Of a stretch of DNA of 64,000 bases, positions 55,094 through 64,000 are shown piece after piece (position 1 is the first letter of the stretch; every line of letters starts with the position of its first letter). The notes below the pieces were generated by a model. It was not told where the DNA came from and searched no databases. It worked only from the letters and a program-made list of their open reading frames with translations. This DNA comes from a bacterium (lineage in GTDB: Bacteria; Krumholzibacteriota; Krumholzibacteriia; LZORAL124-64-63), in NCBI GenBank assembly GCA_016719645.1, contig JADJYS010000036.1, positions 46,501-110,500 on the forward strand. Direction: 5' to 3'. A program made the translations under genes and the position numbers.

Positions 55094-56325
55094 CACTCGT
55101 ACCTGATGGAGTCGATGGGATCCATGCGCGCCGCCCGGCGCGCGGGATAGTAGCCGAAGACGATGCCCACGGCGGCCGAGACGCCGAAGGACAGCAGCAC
55201 CGACCACGGCGCGATGGCCACGGGCCAGCCGGCGTAGCGCGCGACGGCCTGCGCCAGGCCGATCCCGCAGGCCACGCCGATCAGGCCGCCCAGGAAGCTG
55301 ACGCCGACGGCCTCGAGCAGGAACTGCAGCAGCACGTCGCGCTGCGTGGCGCCCACGGCGCGGCGCACGCCGATCTCGCGGGTGCGCTCCAGGACGCTGG
55401 CCAGCATGATGTTCATGATGCCGATGCCTCCGACCAGCAGCGAGATGCCGGCGATCGCCCCCATGACGATGCTGAAGATGCGCTGCGTGGACTGCTGCTG
55501 ACGGATCAGCTGCTGGGGGATCACCAGGCGGTGGTCGTCGACGCCGCGGTGGCGCCGCTCGACGAGCGCGCCCAGCACGGCCCCCGTCTCCAGGATGCGG
55601 TCGGTGTCCCGGACCTGCGCCACCAGCCGGTGCAGCTCGCTCTCGCCGACCTTGCGCGGCAGCCGCTGCAGGGCGCAGGACACCGGCACGTAGGCGTCGC
55701 GGTCGGTGTCGCGCACGTCCTCGAGCCGGTCCCCGGCCCCGGCGGGCGGCTCGGCCATGACCCCGATCACGTCGTACCAGTCGCGGCCGATCTTGACCCG
55801 TTCCCCGAGCGGGTCGGCGAGCAGGAACAGCTCGCGGGCCAGCCCCGCGCCGAGCACGCAGACCCGCGACACCGAGTCCACCTCGGAGGACGTGAAGAAG
55901 CGTCCCGTCGCCGGGCGGCTGCGCATGACCGCGACGTAGTCGGGCGTCGTGCCGACGGCGCTGGCCGACACGCGCTTGCGCCCCGCCTGCACGTCCAGCT
56001 CGACGATGCGCAGCGGCACCACGCGCCCCACTCCCGGCAGCACCTCGCGGATCGCCGCGGCGTCGGCCAGCGTCAGCCCGGGGCTGAAGGGGCGGCCCTG
56101 CTCCTCGTCGTCGGGCGCCGGCGGCGGCTTGTCGACGACCAGCAGGTTGTCGATGCCCAGCAGCGCGAACTGCGCCATCACCTGCCGGCGCGCGCCCTCG
56201 CCGATCGACAGCATGGCGATGACCGCCGCCACGCCGAAGACGATGCCCAGGGTGGTCAGCAACGAGCGCAGGCGGTGGGCCGCGAGGCCCGCCACGCCGA
56301 CGCGCGCCGTCTGCAGCAGGGGCAT
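55093..56325 (-). CDS. MacB-like ABC transporter permease (FtsX type)
   Basis: 410 residues. A first helix (SLLTTLGIVFGVAAVIAMLS) is followed by the periplasmic MacB-PCD domain (RRQVMAQFALLGIDNLLVV to about 270). Then come three C-terminal helices with GISLLVGGIGIMNIMLASV, RTREIGVRRAVGA, and YPARRAARMDPIDSIRYE, the FtsX signature. It has no nucleotide-binding domain, and no ABC ATPase gene is in the operon. Mechanotransmission complexes of this type export lipoproteins, peptides or antibiotics; the substrate is unknown. Confidence 0.9.
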   Translation of the reverse strand: MPLLQTARVGVAGLAAHRLRSLLTTLGIVFGVAAVIAMLSIGEGARRQVMAQFALLGIDNLLVVDKPPPAPDDEEQGRPFSPGLTLADAAAIREVLPGVGRVVPLRIVELDVQAGRKRVSASAVGTTPDYVAVMRSRPATGRFFTSSEVDSVSRVCVLGAGLARELFLLADPLGERVKIGRDWYDVIGVMAEPPAGAGDRLEDVRDTDRDAYVPVSCALQRLPRKVGESELHRLVAQVRDTDRILETGAVLGALVERRHRGVDDHRLVIPQQLIRQQQSTQRIFSIVMGAIAGISLLVGGIGIMNIMLASVLERTREIGVRRAVGATQRDVLLQFLLEAVGVSFLGGLIGVACGIGLAQAVARYAGWPVAIAPWSVLLSFGVSAAVGIVFGYYPARRAARMDPIDSIRYE

Positions 56326-56327
56326 GC

Positions 56328-57583
56328 TCAGGGCTTCGCCTCCCGCGCCGCATCCTTGCCGGGGCCGCCGGCAGCGGCTGCTGCGGGTCCCGCAGCGAGA
56401 CCGTCTCGCCCGCCTCCAGGCCGGACCCGATCACCACGAAATCGTCGCTGCGTTCCCCGAGCGTCACCGGCCGCACCGTGACGCGGCCGTCGACCACGAA
56501 GACCACGCTGTCGCCGTCGCGCTCGAAGACCGCCTCGAGCGGCACGGTCACCACGTCGGCCAGGCGCGCGACGATGATCCGGCACTGGGCGGTCATGCCG
56601 GGGCGCAGGTCGCCGGCGGCGCCTTCGATGAGGACGTCGACGTCGAAGACCTTGACCTTGGCCTCGCCCTCGGCCCGCGCGAGCGTGGCGATGCGCGTGA
56701 CCTTGCCGCGGAACTCCAGGCCGGCCAGGGCGTCGACCGTGACGACCACCTCCTGGTCCGCGGCGATCTGCCGCACGTCGATCTCGTTGACCCGCGTGCG
56801 CACCTGCATCTGCGAGAGGTCGGGCAGGTCGATCAGCTCCATGCCGGGCCAGGCCTGGTCGCCGACCTTGATCTTGCCCCCGCGGAAGCTCTTGTAGACG
56901 ACCAGCCCGGGCTCCGGCGCCATGATCGTCAGCGACGCGAGCGCCTCGCGCGCCTGCGCCACCTGCATCTCGGCGTTGCGCACGTCGTACTGGGCCTTGG
57001 CCAGCTCGGCCTCGGCGATGATCCGCTGGGCGGCGAGCCGGTCGCCGGCCTCGCGCAGCGACAGCTCGGCCTTCTTCAGTTCCAGTTCCTGCTCGCGGCG
57101 GCGCACCTCGGCCTCGAAGGCCATGAGGTCGTAGCGCAGCCTGGTCTGCTCGTAGACGTACTCCTGATTCAGGCGCGCGCCCTCCAGTTCGGCCAGGCGC
57201 TGGTCGGACTCGGCCCGGCGGCGCGCCAGCTCGGCCCGCGCGTTCAGCAGCGCGTTCTCGACCTGGTCGAGCTGCTGGCTGGTCGTGGTCTGGTCGAGCT
57301 GGACCAGGAAGTCGCCCTCCTTGACCACGCTGCCCTCGGGCGCCATCTGCGCGATCTGCACCGCGTCCCACGAGAATCCCGTGCGCAGGCGCGAGACGCT
57401 GCGGCTCCGGACGGCCTCCACCTGGCCGACGGTGGCCACGTCGATGACCAGTTCGCCCCGCGTCGCGACGGCGGTGACCAGCGCTTCCGGCCGCCGGCGC
57501 GAGCCCAGGGCCAGGATCGCCACCAGCAGCAGCGCCGCCGGGACGGCGACGGTAAGGATGCGTCGACGGGAAGGGAGCGTCAT
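56328..57583 (-). CDS. HlyD/MFP-family periplasmic adaptor (frameshift at the 3' end)
   Basis: About 418 residues from the ATG at 57583, which overlaps the upstream stop by ATGA. One membrane anchor helix (LTVAVPAALLLVAILALG) precedes the biotinyl-lipoyl-like halves (VEAVRSRSVS, PEGSVVKEGDFLVQLDQT), a long coiled-coil hairpin (about 105-235) and beta-barrel domains (LRPGMTAQCRIIVARLADVV). The frame breaks at GGGG 56361-56364. Restoring one G yields PLPAAPGKDAAREAKP and a TGA at 56328, just 2 bp before the permease start; without it the frame runs on through later genes. Confidence 0.85.
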
Positions 57584-58824
57584 TCTGCCTCTTTCGGCGG
57601 TGCGGCGACCAGTTCGCTGCCGGCGGACAGCCCGGCGCCGGCGCCGGCGGCCACCGCCACGGTCATCGGCGTCACGGCGACGGGCCGCACCGGTTGCGGC
57701 CGCGGCCAGGTGGCGCGCGGGTAGACCAGCCACTCGCCGTCGCGTTCGAGCACCGCGGAGCGCGGCACGAGCACGGCGTCGGCGACCTCGCCGAGCCCGA
57801 TCTCCACGATGGCCGTCATCCCCGGCCGCAGCCGCGGGTCCGACCCGTCGATGCGGGCCACGGTCGCGAACCCGCGCACCCCGGTGCCCGTCTCCAGCTC
57901 CGCGGCCAGGCGCGCGACGCTCTCGATGCGGCCGGTGAAGACCGCCTCGGGGTACGCCTCCAGGCGCAGCTTCACCGGCAGACCGGTCGCCACGCGGTGG
58001 CGGTCCACCTCGTGCACCATCATGGTCACCTGCATCACCGACAGGTCCGGGATCTGGATGATGGGCCGCCAGGGATCGATCGTGTCGCCGATGCGGGGCT
58101 TGGTGCGCCTGCCCTGGCGGTCCGGCTGCTCGAGGTAGACCACCAGGCCCGGCAGCGGCGCCAGCAGCGACCTGGCCCGGCGTCTTTCCAGCAGCGACGT
58201 CCGCTGGGTGCGCGCGTCGGCCAGTTCGAGGTCCGCCTTGGCCAGGGCCAGGCTGTCGAGCACCGCCTGCGCCACGAGCTTCGCACGGGCCTCGTCCAGC
58301 GCGATGCGGGCGCGCTCGGCCGAGAGCTGGGACTCCTGACGGCGGGTCTGCGACTCGAACTGCAGCTTGGTGAGCTGCAGCAGCGCCTGCTCGCGGCTCA
58401 GCTCGGCCATGGCCACCGCGTCGACCAGCGCCTGCCGCTGGCTGGACTGGTTGGCGACCGTCCCCTCCCGCTGGGTGGCGAGGTTGCGCAGGCGGTCCTC
58501 GACGTCGGCCAGGGGCCGCGCCAGGGAGCTGTCGTCGAAGCGCGCGACGGTGTCGCCCACCGCCACGACGGTCCCCTCGGGCGCCAGCTCGACGATGATC
58601 AGCGAGGACTGCCAGTCCTGCGGCGGCTGCAGGTCCTGCGCGCGCACGGCGGCGATCTCGCCGGTCTCGACCATGACCAGCGGCAGCGCACCGCGCTCGA
58701 CGCGCACGATGTCGAGCCCGTCGTCGCCCGCGCAACCGGCGAGCAGCGGCAGCAGCAGCCAGGGCCGGAAGGAAATTCGCCGTCGGGTCGTCAGGATGGA
58801 AGCTCCCTGATAGCCGGGCACCAT
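57580..58824 (-). CDS. Adaptor lipoprotein of the efflux operon
   Basis: 414 residues from the ATG at 58824. A lipobox (LLAGC) follows a basic n-region, so this adaptor is lipid-anchored, unlike its partner. It has ELAPEGTVVAVGDTVARFDD, a coiled coil (about 100-215, many Q/R/L/A), LPGLVVYLEQ, and RLRPGMTAIVEIGLGEVADAVLVPRS as in MFP adaptors. It is a paralogue of the next gene but differs in anchor. First gene of the minus-strand efflux operon; no clear promoter was found in the short gap before it. Confidence 0.82.
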   Translation of the reverse strand: MVPGYQGASILTTRRRISFRPWLLLPLLAGCAGDDGLDIVRVERGALPLVMVETGEIAAVRAQDLQPPQDWQSSLIIVELAPEGTVVAVGDTVARFDDSSLARPLADVEDRLRNLATQREGTVANQSSQRQALVDAVAMAELSREQALLQLTKLQFESQTRRQESQLSAERARIALDEARAKLVAQAVLDSLALAKADLELADARTQRTSLLERRRARSLLAPLPGLVVYLEQPDRQGRRTKPRIGDTIDPWRPIIQIPDLSVMQVTMMVHEVDRHRVATGLPVKLRLEAYPEAVFTGRIESVARLAAELETGTGVRGFATVARIDGSDPRLRPGMTAIVEIGLGEVADAVLVPRSAVLERDGEWLVYPRATWPRPQPVRPVAVTPMTVAVAAGAGAGLSAGSELVAAPPKEAE

Positions 58825-58872
58825 AGTGCGATAGAGTTTTCAACACCCGGTTCGCCGCGCGGGTTCCGCGAG

Positions 58873-59244
58873 TCAGTCCAGCGGATAATCCAACCCCTCG
58901 CTGGGCCGGCCCAGCAGGCGGCACATCGCGGTGAGCTGGCCCTGGTGGTGGAAGACGTGCGTCAGCACGCACCACGTGCTGCGGCGCGCGCCTTTCCCGT
59001 TCCCCAGGTCATCGGCCGGGCCGTAGCCAGTTCTTCCGCAGACACGCCGCGCAGGTACGCCTCGGTCGCCGCGAAGACCTGCTCGCGGAAGCGCGCGAGC
59101 GCCTCGATCGTCGGGAAGTCGGGCGCGTCCGCGACCGGCGCCTGCCTCGGCCAGCGCTGCCCCCTGGGCAGCGGGAGGGTCGGGTACCCGAACCCCGGCG
59201 GCTCGCGGTGCAGTTCCCTGCAGCCGCGGCAGTGGGCAGCAGCG
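58873..59244 (-). pseudogene. DinB-family (DinB_2) protein, 3' part, frameshifted and truncated
   Basis: The C-terminal 120 or so codons of a DinB-like metal-binding four-helix protein are readable: APDFPTIEALARFREQVF, AYLRGVSAEELATARPMTWG, then, after a one-base shift at CCCC 59002-59005, THVFHHQGQLTAMCRLLGRP and GLDYPLD before TGA (58873). HVFHHQGQ is the conserved His motif of the family. The 5' part is lost where a tract of G and C runs begins (59249). Broken by sequence error or a mis-join rather than by decay, in my view. Confidence 0.65.
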
Positions 59245-59248
59245 CCCC

Positions 59249-59400
59249 GGGGGGGGGGGGGGGGGGGGGGGGGGCCCGCCGCGGGGGGGGGGGCCGGGGG
59301 GGGGCCCCCGGGCCCCCGGGGGGGGGGGGGGGGGGGGCGGGGCCCCCCGGGGGCGGGGGGGGGGGCGGGGGGGGGGGGGGGGGGCGCGGGGGGGGGCCGC
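59249..59400. other. Low-complexity G/C homopolymer tract
   Basis: About 150 bases made almost only of long runs of G with short C runs (up to 20 G in a row). It breaks the reading frames of the two genes on each side. This is not plausible coding or regulatory sequence in this genome and looks like an assembly or base-calling artefact. Confidence 0.85.
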
Positions 59401-59912
59401 CCCAGACGACGTCGAAGCTCAGCAGCGGGACGAATCCCGTGTTGGTCTTCTCCGCACTCAGCCCTGCTGCTTCCAGTTCGATCGCCGCGTCGCGGACCTT
59501 CAGGGCGCCGCCGAGCCCGAACCGCCAGCGGCCCGAACTCGCGAAACGGTAGCGGTAGACCAGCCGGTAGGAATCGAACCGGAAGGTGGCGTCGACGTGC
59601 GTACCGCCCGGGAAGGTCGTGTCGTCGAAGTCGACCGCCCCGTCCAGGGTGCCGCGGGATTCCACCGTCAGCGGCGCCGCGAGCGCGGCCAGCCAGTGCC
59701 GGCCGGCGTACAGATGGCTGTAACGGAGTCGGAACGCCGTCGCCGATCCGGCTTCCAGGTCGTCGGACAGCGACAGGCGGGTACCGGAGTCGCCGGGGAT
59801 GGCCACGTCGTTGTACCCGGTGGTGACGCGGCCGATCTCCAGCTCGAGCACGTCCTGGCCGCGGGCGGCGCCGGCGGCGACCCAGCAAGCCCATTAGGAT
59901 CAGGGTTCTCAT
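59401..59912 (-). pseudogene. Outer-membrane beta-barrel-like protein, 5' part
   Basis: About 165 codons. The start MRTLILMGLL (ATG 59912; a GTG at 59915 is the alternative) begins a signal peptide. One extra base at CCC 59881-59883 shifts the frame, after which VAAGAARGQDVLELEIGRVT restores it. The mature part has alternating strands: AFRLRYSHLYAGRHWLAALA, ATFRFDSYRLVYRYRFASSG, WRFGLGGALKVRDAAIELEA, typical of an OmpW/transporter-like barrel. The 3' end is lost in the G/C tract. Function unknown. Confidence 0.6.
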
Positions 59913-60179
59913 CACGATCGCGACCTCCCGGCCGGGGTACCGGCCCTACGACAGCGCCCATGCCATCGACCCGGCCGCCAGTTCCAGCAGGCGCCGACCC
60001 GCTCCGCACATGCTACCATCGTTCGCCATGGCGGGCATCAGCGTTGCACGCCGCCCTGATGCGGGCGCCATGGCAGCGCCGCCCCGGAACCTGCCCGGTC
60101 GGTTGACGCCAAGGCTGCGATGTAGAAGGGTCGGGTGGTCGCCCGTCCCCCGACCGGACACACCAGCGAAGGACAATCC

Positions 60180-62235
60180 ATGCGCCCTACGAGCCCGGCC
60201 CTGCTCGCCGTCCTGCTGTGCGCCACGGCCGTCCCGGCCGCCGATGAGGCGCCGGAGACCTTCCCCGCCGAGCGGCGGATCACCGGCGCCGACACGCTGT
60301 GGGTCATCACCGAGCCCATCGTCGTCTACGGGTCGACGACCTCCGGCACGACCGACCCCGCGGCCTCGTCCGTCGACGCCATCGTCCTGGGCGCCCAGGA
60401 CCTGCAATCGGCCGCCGACCTGGCGCCCGTGCTGCCGGCGACCAGGACCGTGGTCAACTCCCGCGGCGAGAGCGTGTTCATGGTGCGGGGCGCGTCGGAG
60501 CGGCACATCCGGCTCTGGCTGGACGGCATCCCGCTGAACGTGCCCTGGGACGAGCGCGTGGACGCCGGTCTGGTGCCGGTCGACGCCATCGGAGCGGTGC
60601 GCGGGGTCCGCGGCGTCGGCAGCGTGCTGGAAGGGCCCAACGCCCTGGCCGGCACCATCGAGCTGCGCCCGCTGACGTTGCCGTCGGACGGCGCGCGCAC
60701 CCGGCTGGGCGTGCAGTTCGGCGAGTCGGTCCTGCGCGAAGGCCGCCTGCTGCACCAGCGCCGGCAGGGCGCCTGGGAATTGCTCGCGGCCGGATCGTGG
60801 CGCGCCCAGGACGGTTACGTGGTGCCGGCCGGGCTCGTGGCGCCCACCAATCAGGGCCCGTCGCGGCAGCGCCTCAACAGCGACCTCGAGCAGGCCGCGC
60901 TCCTGCTGCGCCTGCAGCACCGCAACGCCTCGGGCGCGACCTGGCACCTCACCTGGCTCGGCTCCGACGGCGAGAAGGGCGTGCCACCCGAGACGCACCT
61001 GGGCGCCGACGCGCGCTTCTGGCGCTACCCGTCGGTGCGGCGCGGCCTGCTCGGCGCCGGACTGCGCACGCCGCTGGGCGGGGGCCACGCCTGGGAACTC
61101 GTCGTGGACGCCGCCGCCGATATCTTCCACCAGGAGATCCGCTCCTTCGACGACGCCTCCTACACGACGCCCGCACTCGCCCCGGGCGTCGACCACGAGA
61201 CCGACGACGACCGCACCGGCTTCGCCCGCGCCCGCGCGACCCGCTACCTCGATCGCGGCAGCGTGGCCGTGCAGACGTCGGCGCGCTACGCCCGCCACCG
61301 CGAGTCGCTGCAGTTCGCGGGACCGGAGCTGACCTACGCCCAGTTCATCGGCGCGGCGGCCGTCGAGGCGGACCTCGACCTCGGCGACGGCTGGAGCACG
61401 CGCGCCGGCGGCGGCTGGGACCTGGCCTCGACCCCCGAGTCGGGCGACAAGCCGGCCCGCGACGCGACCGGGGCGGCGGCCGCGTTCGCGCGGCTGGAGC
61501 GCCGGCTGGGTGAACCCCTGACGCTGCACGCCTCGTACGCGCGCCGCAGCCGTTTCCCCGCCCTGCGGGAGCTGTACTCCGGCGCGCTCGGGAGGTTCGT
61601 CCCCAACCCGGACCTCACTCCCGAGGTGCAGGACCTGTGGGACCTGGGCGCCGTCCTGCGGCGAGGATCCTGGGAGACCGGGATGACCGGGTTCGCGAGC
61701 TGGCTGGACGGCGCGATCGGAGCGTGGGGCCTGAACGACGGCACGAACCGCTTCCAGCGCGTGAACCTCGACGCGGTGCGCACCCTGGGCGTCGAAGCGG
61801 TGGCGACCTGGCGGCCCGCGCCGGCCTGGGGAGATCGGCGGCCACCACAGCGTGATCGAGGCGCGGCGGCTGGCGAACGGGCGCTACGACGGCGCGGTGG
61901 AGGACCGGCCGTCGTACGTGTCGTTCCTGTCGGCGGCGTGGCGCGGCGGCGGCTGGCAGGCGGCGCTCGAGGGGATGGCGCTGGGGCCGCGGATGTCGGC
62001 CGACGTCAACGACGCGGGCGACGGGCTGAAGCGGTTGCCGGCGCAGGGGACGGTCAACCTGCGGCTCGCACGAGCCGTGACCGGCGGCGCGGGACCGCTG
62101 TCCCGCGGCGCGGTGCACCTGCGGGTGGACAACGTGTTCGACGCGCTGGTGGAATCGCAGGTCGGGCTGCCGCTGGCGGGCAGGACGGTGGTCTGCGGGC
62201 TCGAGGCGTGGTTCGAGGCGCGAACGTCGGATTGA
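60180..62235 (+). CDS. TonB-dependent receptor (one frameshift)
   Basis: About 684 residues after repair. Signal peptide MRPTSPALLAVLLCATAVPA. The plug domain shows GESVFMVRGASERHIRLWLD and VPVDAIGAVRGVRGVGSVLE; the barrel continues to a C-terminal VHLRVDNVFDALVESQVGLP and VVCGLEAWFEAR. The frame shifts at GGGG 61828-61831; dropping one G joins TWRPAPAW to EIGGHHSVIEARRLANGRYD. It would import siderophores, vitamins or oligomers; no TonB box or partner is distinct. AAGGA is 6 bases before the ATG. The gene upstream is divergent. Confidence 0.85.
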
Positions 62236-62258
62236 TCCGACGACGCCGGCGCGGGGTC

Positions 62259-62705
62259 CTACTCCGCGATCTCCGCCTCGACGAGCTTCGCCAGCATCGC
62301 AAGCGACTCCTGCCACCCGAGGTAGCACATCTCGACGGGGATGACCTCGGGGATCCCCTCCTGCACGATGCCCAACTCGGTCCCGCAGGACACCGCCTTC
62401 AGGACGATCGTCGCGATCATCTCCCCGGGCAGGTTCGGGTCGTCGAACTTGTCGTTGTAGCGGATCCGCTCGTTCGGCACGAGCTCGAGGTACTCGCCCC
62501 CGAAGGCGTGCCCGCCCCCGGTGGTGAAATTCGTGAACGACATGCGGAACGTGCCGCCGACCCTGGCGTCCAGGTGGTGGACCTTGCCGGTGAAGCCGTG
62601 CGGCGGCAGCCACTTGGCCATCGCGTCGGCGTCGAGGAAGGCGCGGTACACCCGCTCGGGGGGCGCCCGCAGGACGCGGTGGAGTCGGACCGAGCCGGTC
62701 GCCAT
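62259..62705 (-). CDS. SRPBCC family (AHSA1-like) protein
   Basis: 148 residues from the ATG at 62705 (AAAGGAACC before it). HRVLRAPPERVYRAFLDADA, MAKWLPPHGFTGKVHHLDAR and ERIRYNDKFDDPNLPGEM match AHSA1/activator-of-Hsp90-like or polyketide-cyclase-like SRPBCC proteins of the common 140-150 residue size; the C-terminal helix is GWQESLAMLAKLVEAEIAE. Cytosolic small-molecule or stress-binding role assumed from the family. A longer reading upstream lacks support. Confidence 0.85.
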   Translation of the reverse strand: MATGSVRLHRVLRAPPERVYRAFLDADAMAKWLPPHGFTGKVHHLDARVGGTFRMSFTNFTTGGGHAFGGEYLELVPNERIRYNDKFDDPNLPGEMIATIVLKAVSCGTELGIVQEGIPEVIPVEMCYLGWQESLAMLAKLVEAEIAE

Positions 62706-62829
62706 GGTGGTTCCTTTCGGTGATGGCCCGGATCCCGGCCGGCGGAGCGGCCGGGACGGGAAGACGTCACGAAAGGCGCGAGCGCCGCGAGCCGCAACCA
62801 CCTGCAGGGCCGGCGGCCCGCTCGGCATG

Positions 62830-63243
62830 CTAGGTCGAACCCCATTCCACGGTTCTCACCAAGATGATCAACGCCACGGTCCCGACCATCAACGTCCCGA
62901 AAAAAATCCCCATCAACAAGTTCGAGCCCTCGGTGCCCCTGCGCTCCCCGAGCGCCTGGATGTCCTGCCGCGGCACGACCCTTTCCTCGACGGCGTGGTT
63001 CGCCACGATCCCCACGGCGAGCTCGTCGGGCGACACCCGCCAGACATCGCCGGACAGCGATTCGCCGCTCTCGAGCGTGACGCGGACCTGGCTCCCGGCC
63101 CTGATCGTCGGCCGCGGATCGCCGGCAGGGGTCCGCTCGGGGGCGTCCGGCATCCTGGCGGGCCGCCATGCGGTGCAGCCGCCGATGGCTAGCGACATCA
63201 CGAGCAGCCACAGGCAGGGGTAGCCGGGCCCGGGAGCGGACAC
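62830..63243 (-). CDS. Small lipoprotein with an SH3/LSm-like domain and C-terminal helix
   Basis: About 137 residues from a GTG at 63243, 10 bp after the hydrolase stop (a longer start at 63282 would overlap it). A hydrophobic segment ends in the lipobox IGGC. The middle, VRVTLESGESLSGDVWRVSPDELAVGI, is like small beta-barrel SH3/LSm-type turns, followed by VPRQDIQALGERRG. A C-terminal membrane helix (LLMGIFFGTLMVGTVALIILV) is unusual for a lipoprotein. Function unknown. Confidence 0.6.
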   Translation of the reverse strand: MSAPGPGYPCLWLLVMSLAIGGCTAWRPARMPDAPERTPAGDPRPTIRAGSQVRVTLESGESLSGDVWRVSPDELAVGIVANHAVEERVVPRQDIQALGERRGTEGSNLLMGIFFGTLMVGTVALIILVRTVEWGST

Positions 63244-63253
63244 CGGCCTGCGC

Positions 63254-64000
63254 CTATTCGGCCGCTTGCTCCGCCAGCACATGGATCACCCGCTCCAGCG
63301 CCTGGTTGAACTCCTGCGGCCGGTCCATCATCAGGAAGTGATCCGCGCCTTCCAGGATCACGGCGTCGAAGGCGGCCATGTGGCGCCGGTTCGCCTCGGC
63401 GTTGACGGGCCACAGGTCCCCGTTGACGGTCGCCATGACGGGGATGCGGATCGCCTCGAAGACCGTCGCCGCTTCTCCCGTGACGTACTGCATCATCATC
63501 TCTTCCATCGCGCTCAGCGCGATCGTCGGCGGCGCGCTCGACACATCCGTCAGAACCCACTCGCGCAGCTCCGGATCGGTGTCGGGAGCGAACATCCCGG
63601 CCACGAACTCCCGGCTCCCGGCCCGGAAGTCCGCCCTGAGCGGCGCCATCAACCCGCCGAGCTCCTCGCGCGTCATCCGGTACTCGACGTCTTCCAGGGT
63701 GTCCACGCCGATCAGGCCCGCGACGCGTCCCGGCAGGAGGCGGGCGGCTTCGGCGATCACCGGGCCGCCCATGGAATGGCCGATCAGGATGACGCGGCGG
63801 CTGCCCGACGCCTCCACCACCGCCTGCACGTCCTGCCCGAAGGACGCCATCGTGCAGCGCTCCCGCCGGCGCCGGAGTGCCCGTGGCCGGCCAGGTCCAG
63901 CGTGATCACGCGGTGATGTAGCGCAAAATGAGGCACCTGCTCGCGCCAGTAGCCGGGCGTCGCAGCTCCAGCCGTGCACGAACACCAGGACCGGCTCCCC
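63254..64000 (-). CDS. Alpha/beta hydrolase (5' end outside window; two compensating frameshifts)
   Basis: About 245 codons in view; the start lies beyond the right edge. VFVHGW is the oxyanion-hole region. The nucleophile elbow is IGHSMGGPV, with Ser in GHSMGG. The catalytic Asp is likely in ATVNGDLWPVNAEANR and the His in EGADHFLMMDRP. Between 63862 and 63957 the frame is displaced by an extra G (GGG 63955-63957) and restored by a missing base (CCC 63862-63864); the corrected text is GYWREQVPHFALHHRVITLD and LAGHGHSGAGG. Esterase or lipase-like; the substrate is unknown. Confidence 0.82.
   Translation of the reverse strand, partial: GEPVLVFVHGWSCDARLLARAGASFCATSPRDHAGPGRPRALRRRRERCTMASFGQDVQAVVEASGSRRVILIGHSMGGPVIAEAARLLPGRVAGLIGVDTLEDVEYRMTREELGGLMAPLRADFRAGSREFVAGMFAPDTDPELREWVLTDVSSAPPTIALSAMEEMMMQYVTGEAATVFEAIRIPVMATVNGDLWPVNAEANRRHMAAFDAVILEGADHFLMMDRPQEFNQALERVIHVLAEQAAE

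Noticed and set aside
53567..58975. A single minus-strand ORF of 1802 codons through the efflux genes
   Set aside because: It arises because high G+C removes stops and because one base is missing at 56361-56364. The central part is a shifted reading of the permease, and true adaptor, permease and TolC starts with proper overlaps are present.
59249..59400. Poly-G tract read as a Gly- or Pro-rich coding region
   Set aside because: The ORFs crossing it are homopolymers only. They join unrelated gene pieces, so an artefact is more likely.

Overview
The window is about 70% G+C, densely coded, and no gap without a gene exceeds about 300 bp. The likely source is an uncultured Gram-negative bacterium of the FCB type, of the Krumholzibacteriota/Eisenbacteria kind. 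The evidence is a giant surface protein ending in a FlgD-like (type IX secretion style) C-terminal module, a TonB-dependent receptor, TolC and lipoproteins, and the very high G+C. Placement is by protein style only. At least eight single-base indels in G/C runs break otherwise intact genes, and a G/C homopolymer tract sits at 59,249-59,400, so the source looks like a draft or metagenome assembly.

Layout. 0-3.4 kb: a partial SDR39U1-type epimerase, a divergent crotonase, and a one-chain aconitase/isopropylmalate dehydratase. 3.4-9.9 kb (minus strand): an acyl-AMP ligase / acyl carrier protein / asparagine synthetase cassette joined to a SLOG-fold gene, then dinB and an OB-fold lipoprotein. 10-15.2 kb (plus): a bacilliredoxin, an AtuA-like protein, two tandem MOSC proteins and two small exported proteins. 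15.2-16.6 kb: an aminotransferase.

16.6-31.4 kb is a hydrogenase locus. hypA, hypB, hypF, hypC, hypD and hypE run on the plus strand and provide Ni-Fe(CN)2CO cofactor assembly. On the minus strand, reading down from 31.3 kb, lie hydB, hydG, hydD and hydA (a cytosolic NAD(P)-coupled group 3b [NiFe] hydrogenase). They are followed without gaps by the endopeptidase that trims HydA, a CheY-like receiver, a membrane histidine kinase and an ACT-domain protein. Between the two gene sets sit a sulfotransferase with an AT-rich upstream region, a DUF2007 protein and a lipocalin.

31.4-45.1 kb holds a membrane pyrophosphatase, a double-FKBP lipoprotein, a Wzz/flippase pair, a two-subunit class I fumarase, a saccharopine-dehydrogenase-like protein, a papain-like protease with a YIP1 membrane protein, and urocanate hydratase next to thyX. 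45.3-53.5 kb is one 2728-residue exported protein built of six modules in the order A-A-B-B-A-A. 53.6-58.8 kb is an efflux operon (two adaptors, a MacB-like permease, TolC) without its ATPase. 58.9-64 kb is lower-quality sequence with a DinB-family fragment, an outer-membrane protein fragment, a TonB receptor, an SRPBCC protein, a lipoprotein and a partial alpha/beta hydrolase.

The genes suggest an organism that makes or uses H2 with NAD(P)H, conserves pyrophosphate energy, can use histidine, and invests in surface and export systems. Many promoters fit TTGaca - 17/18 bp - TATCnT or TAGACT. Perfect dyads overlap the predicted hypA and hppA promoters.
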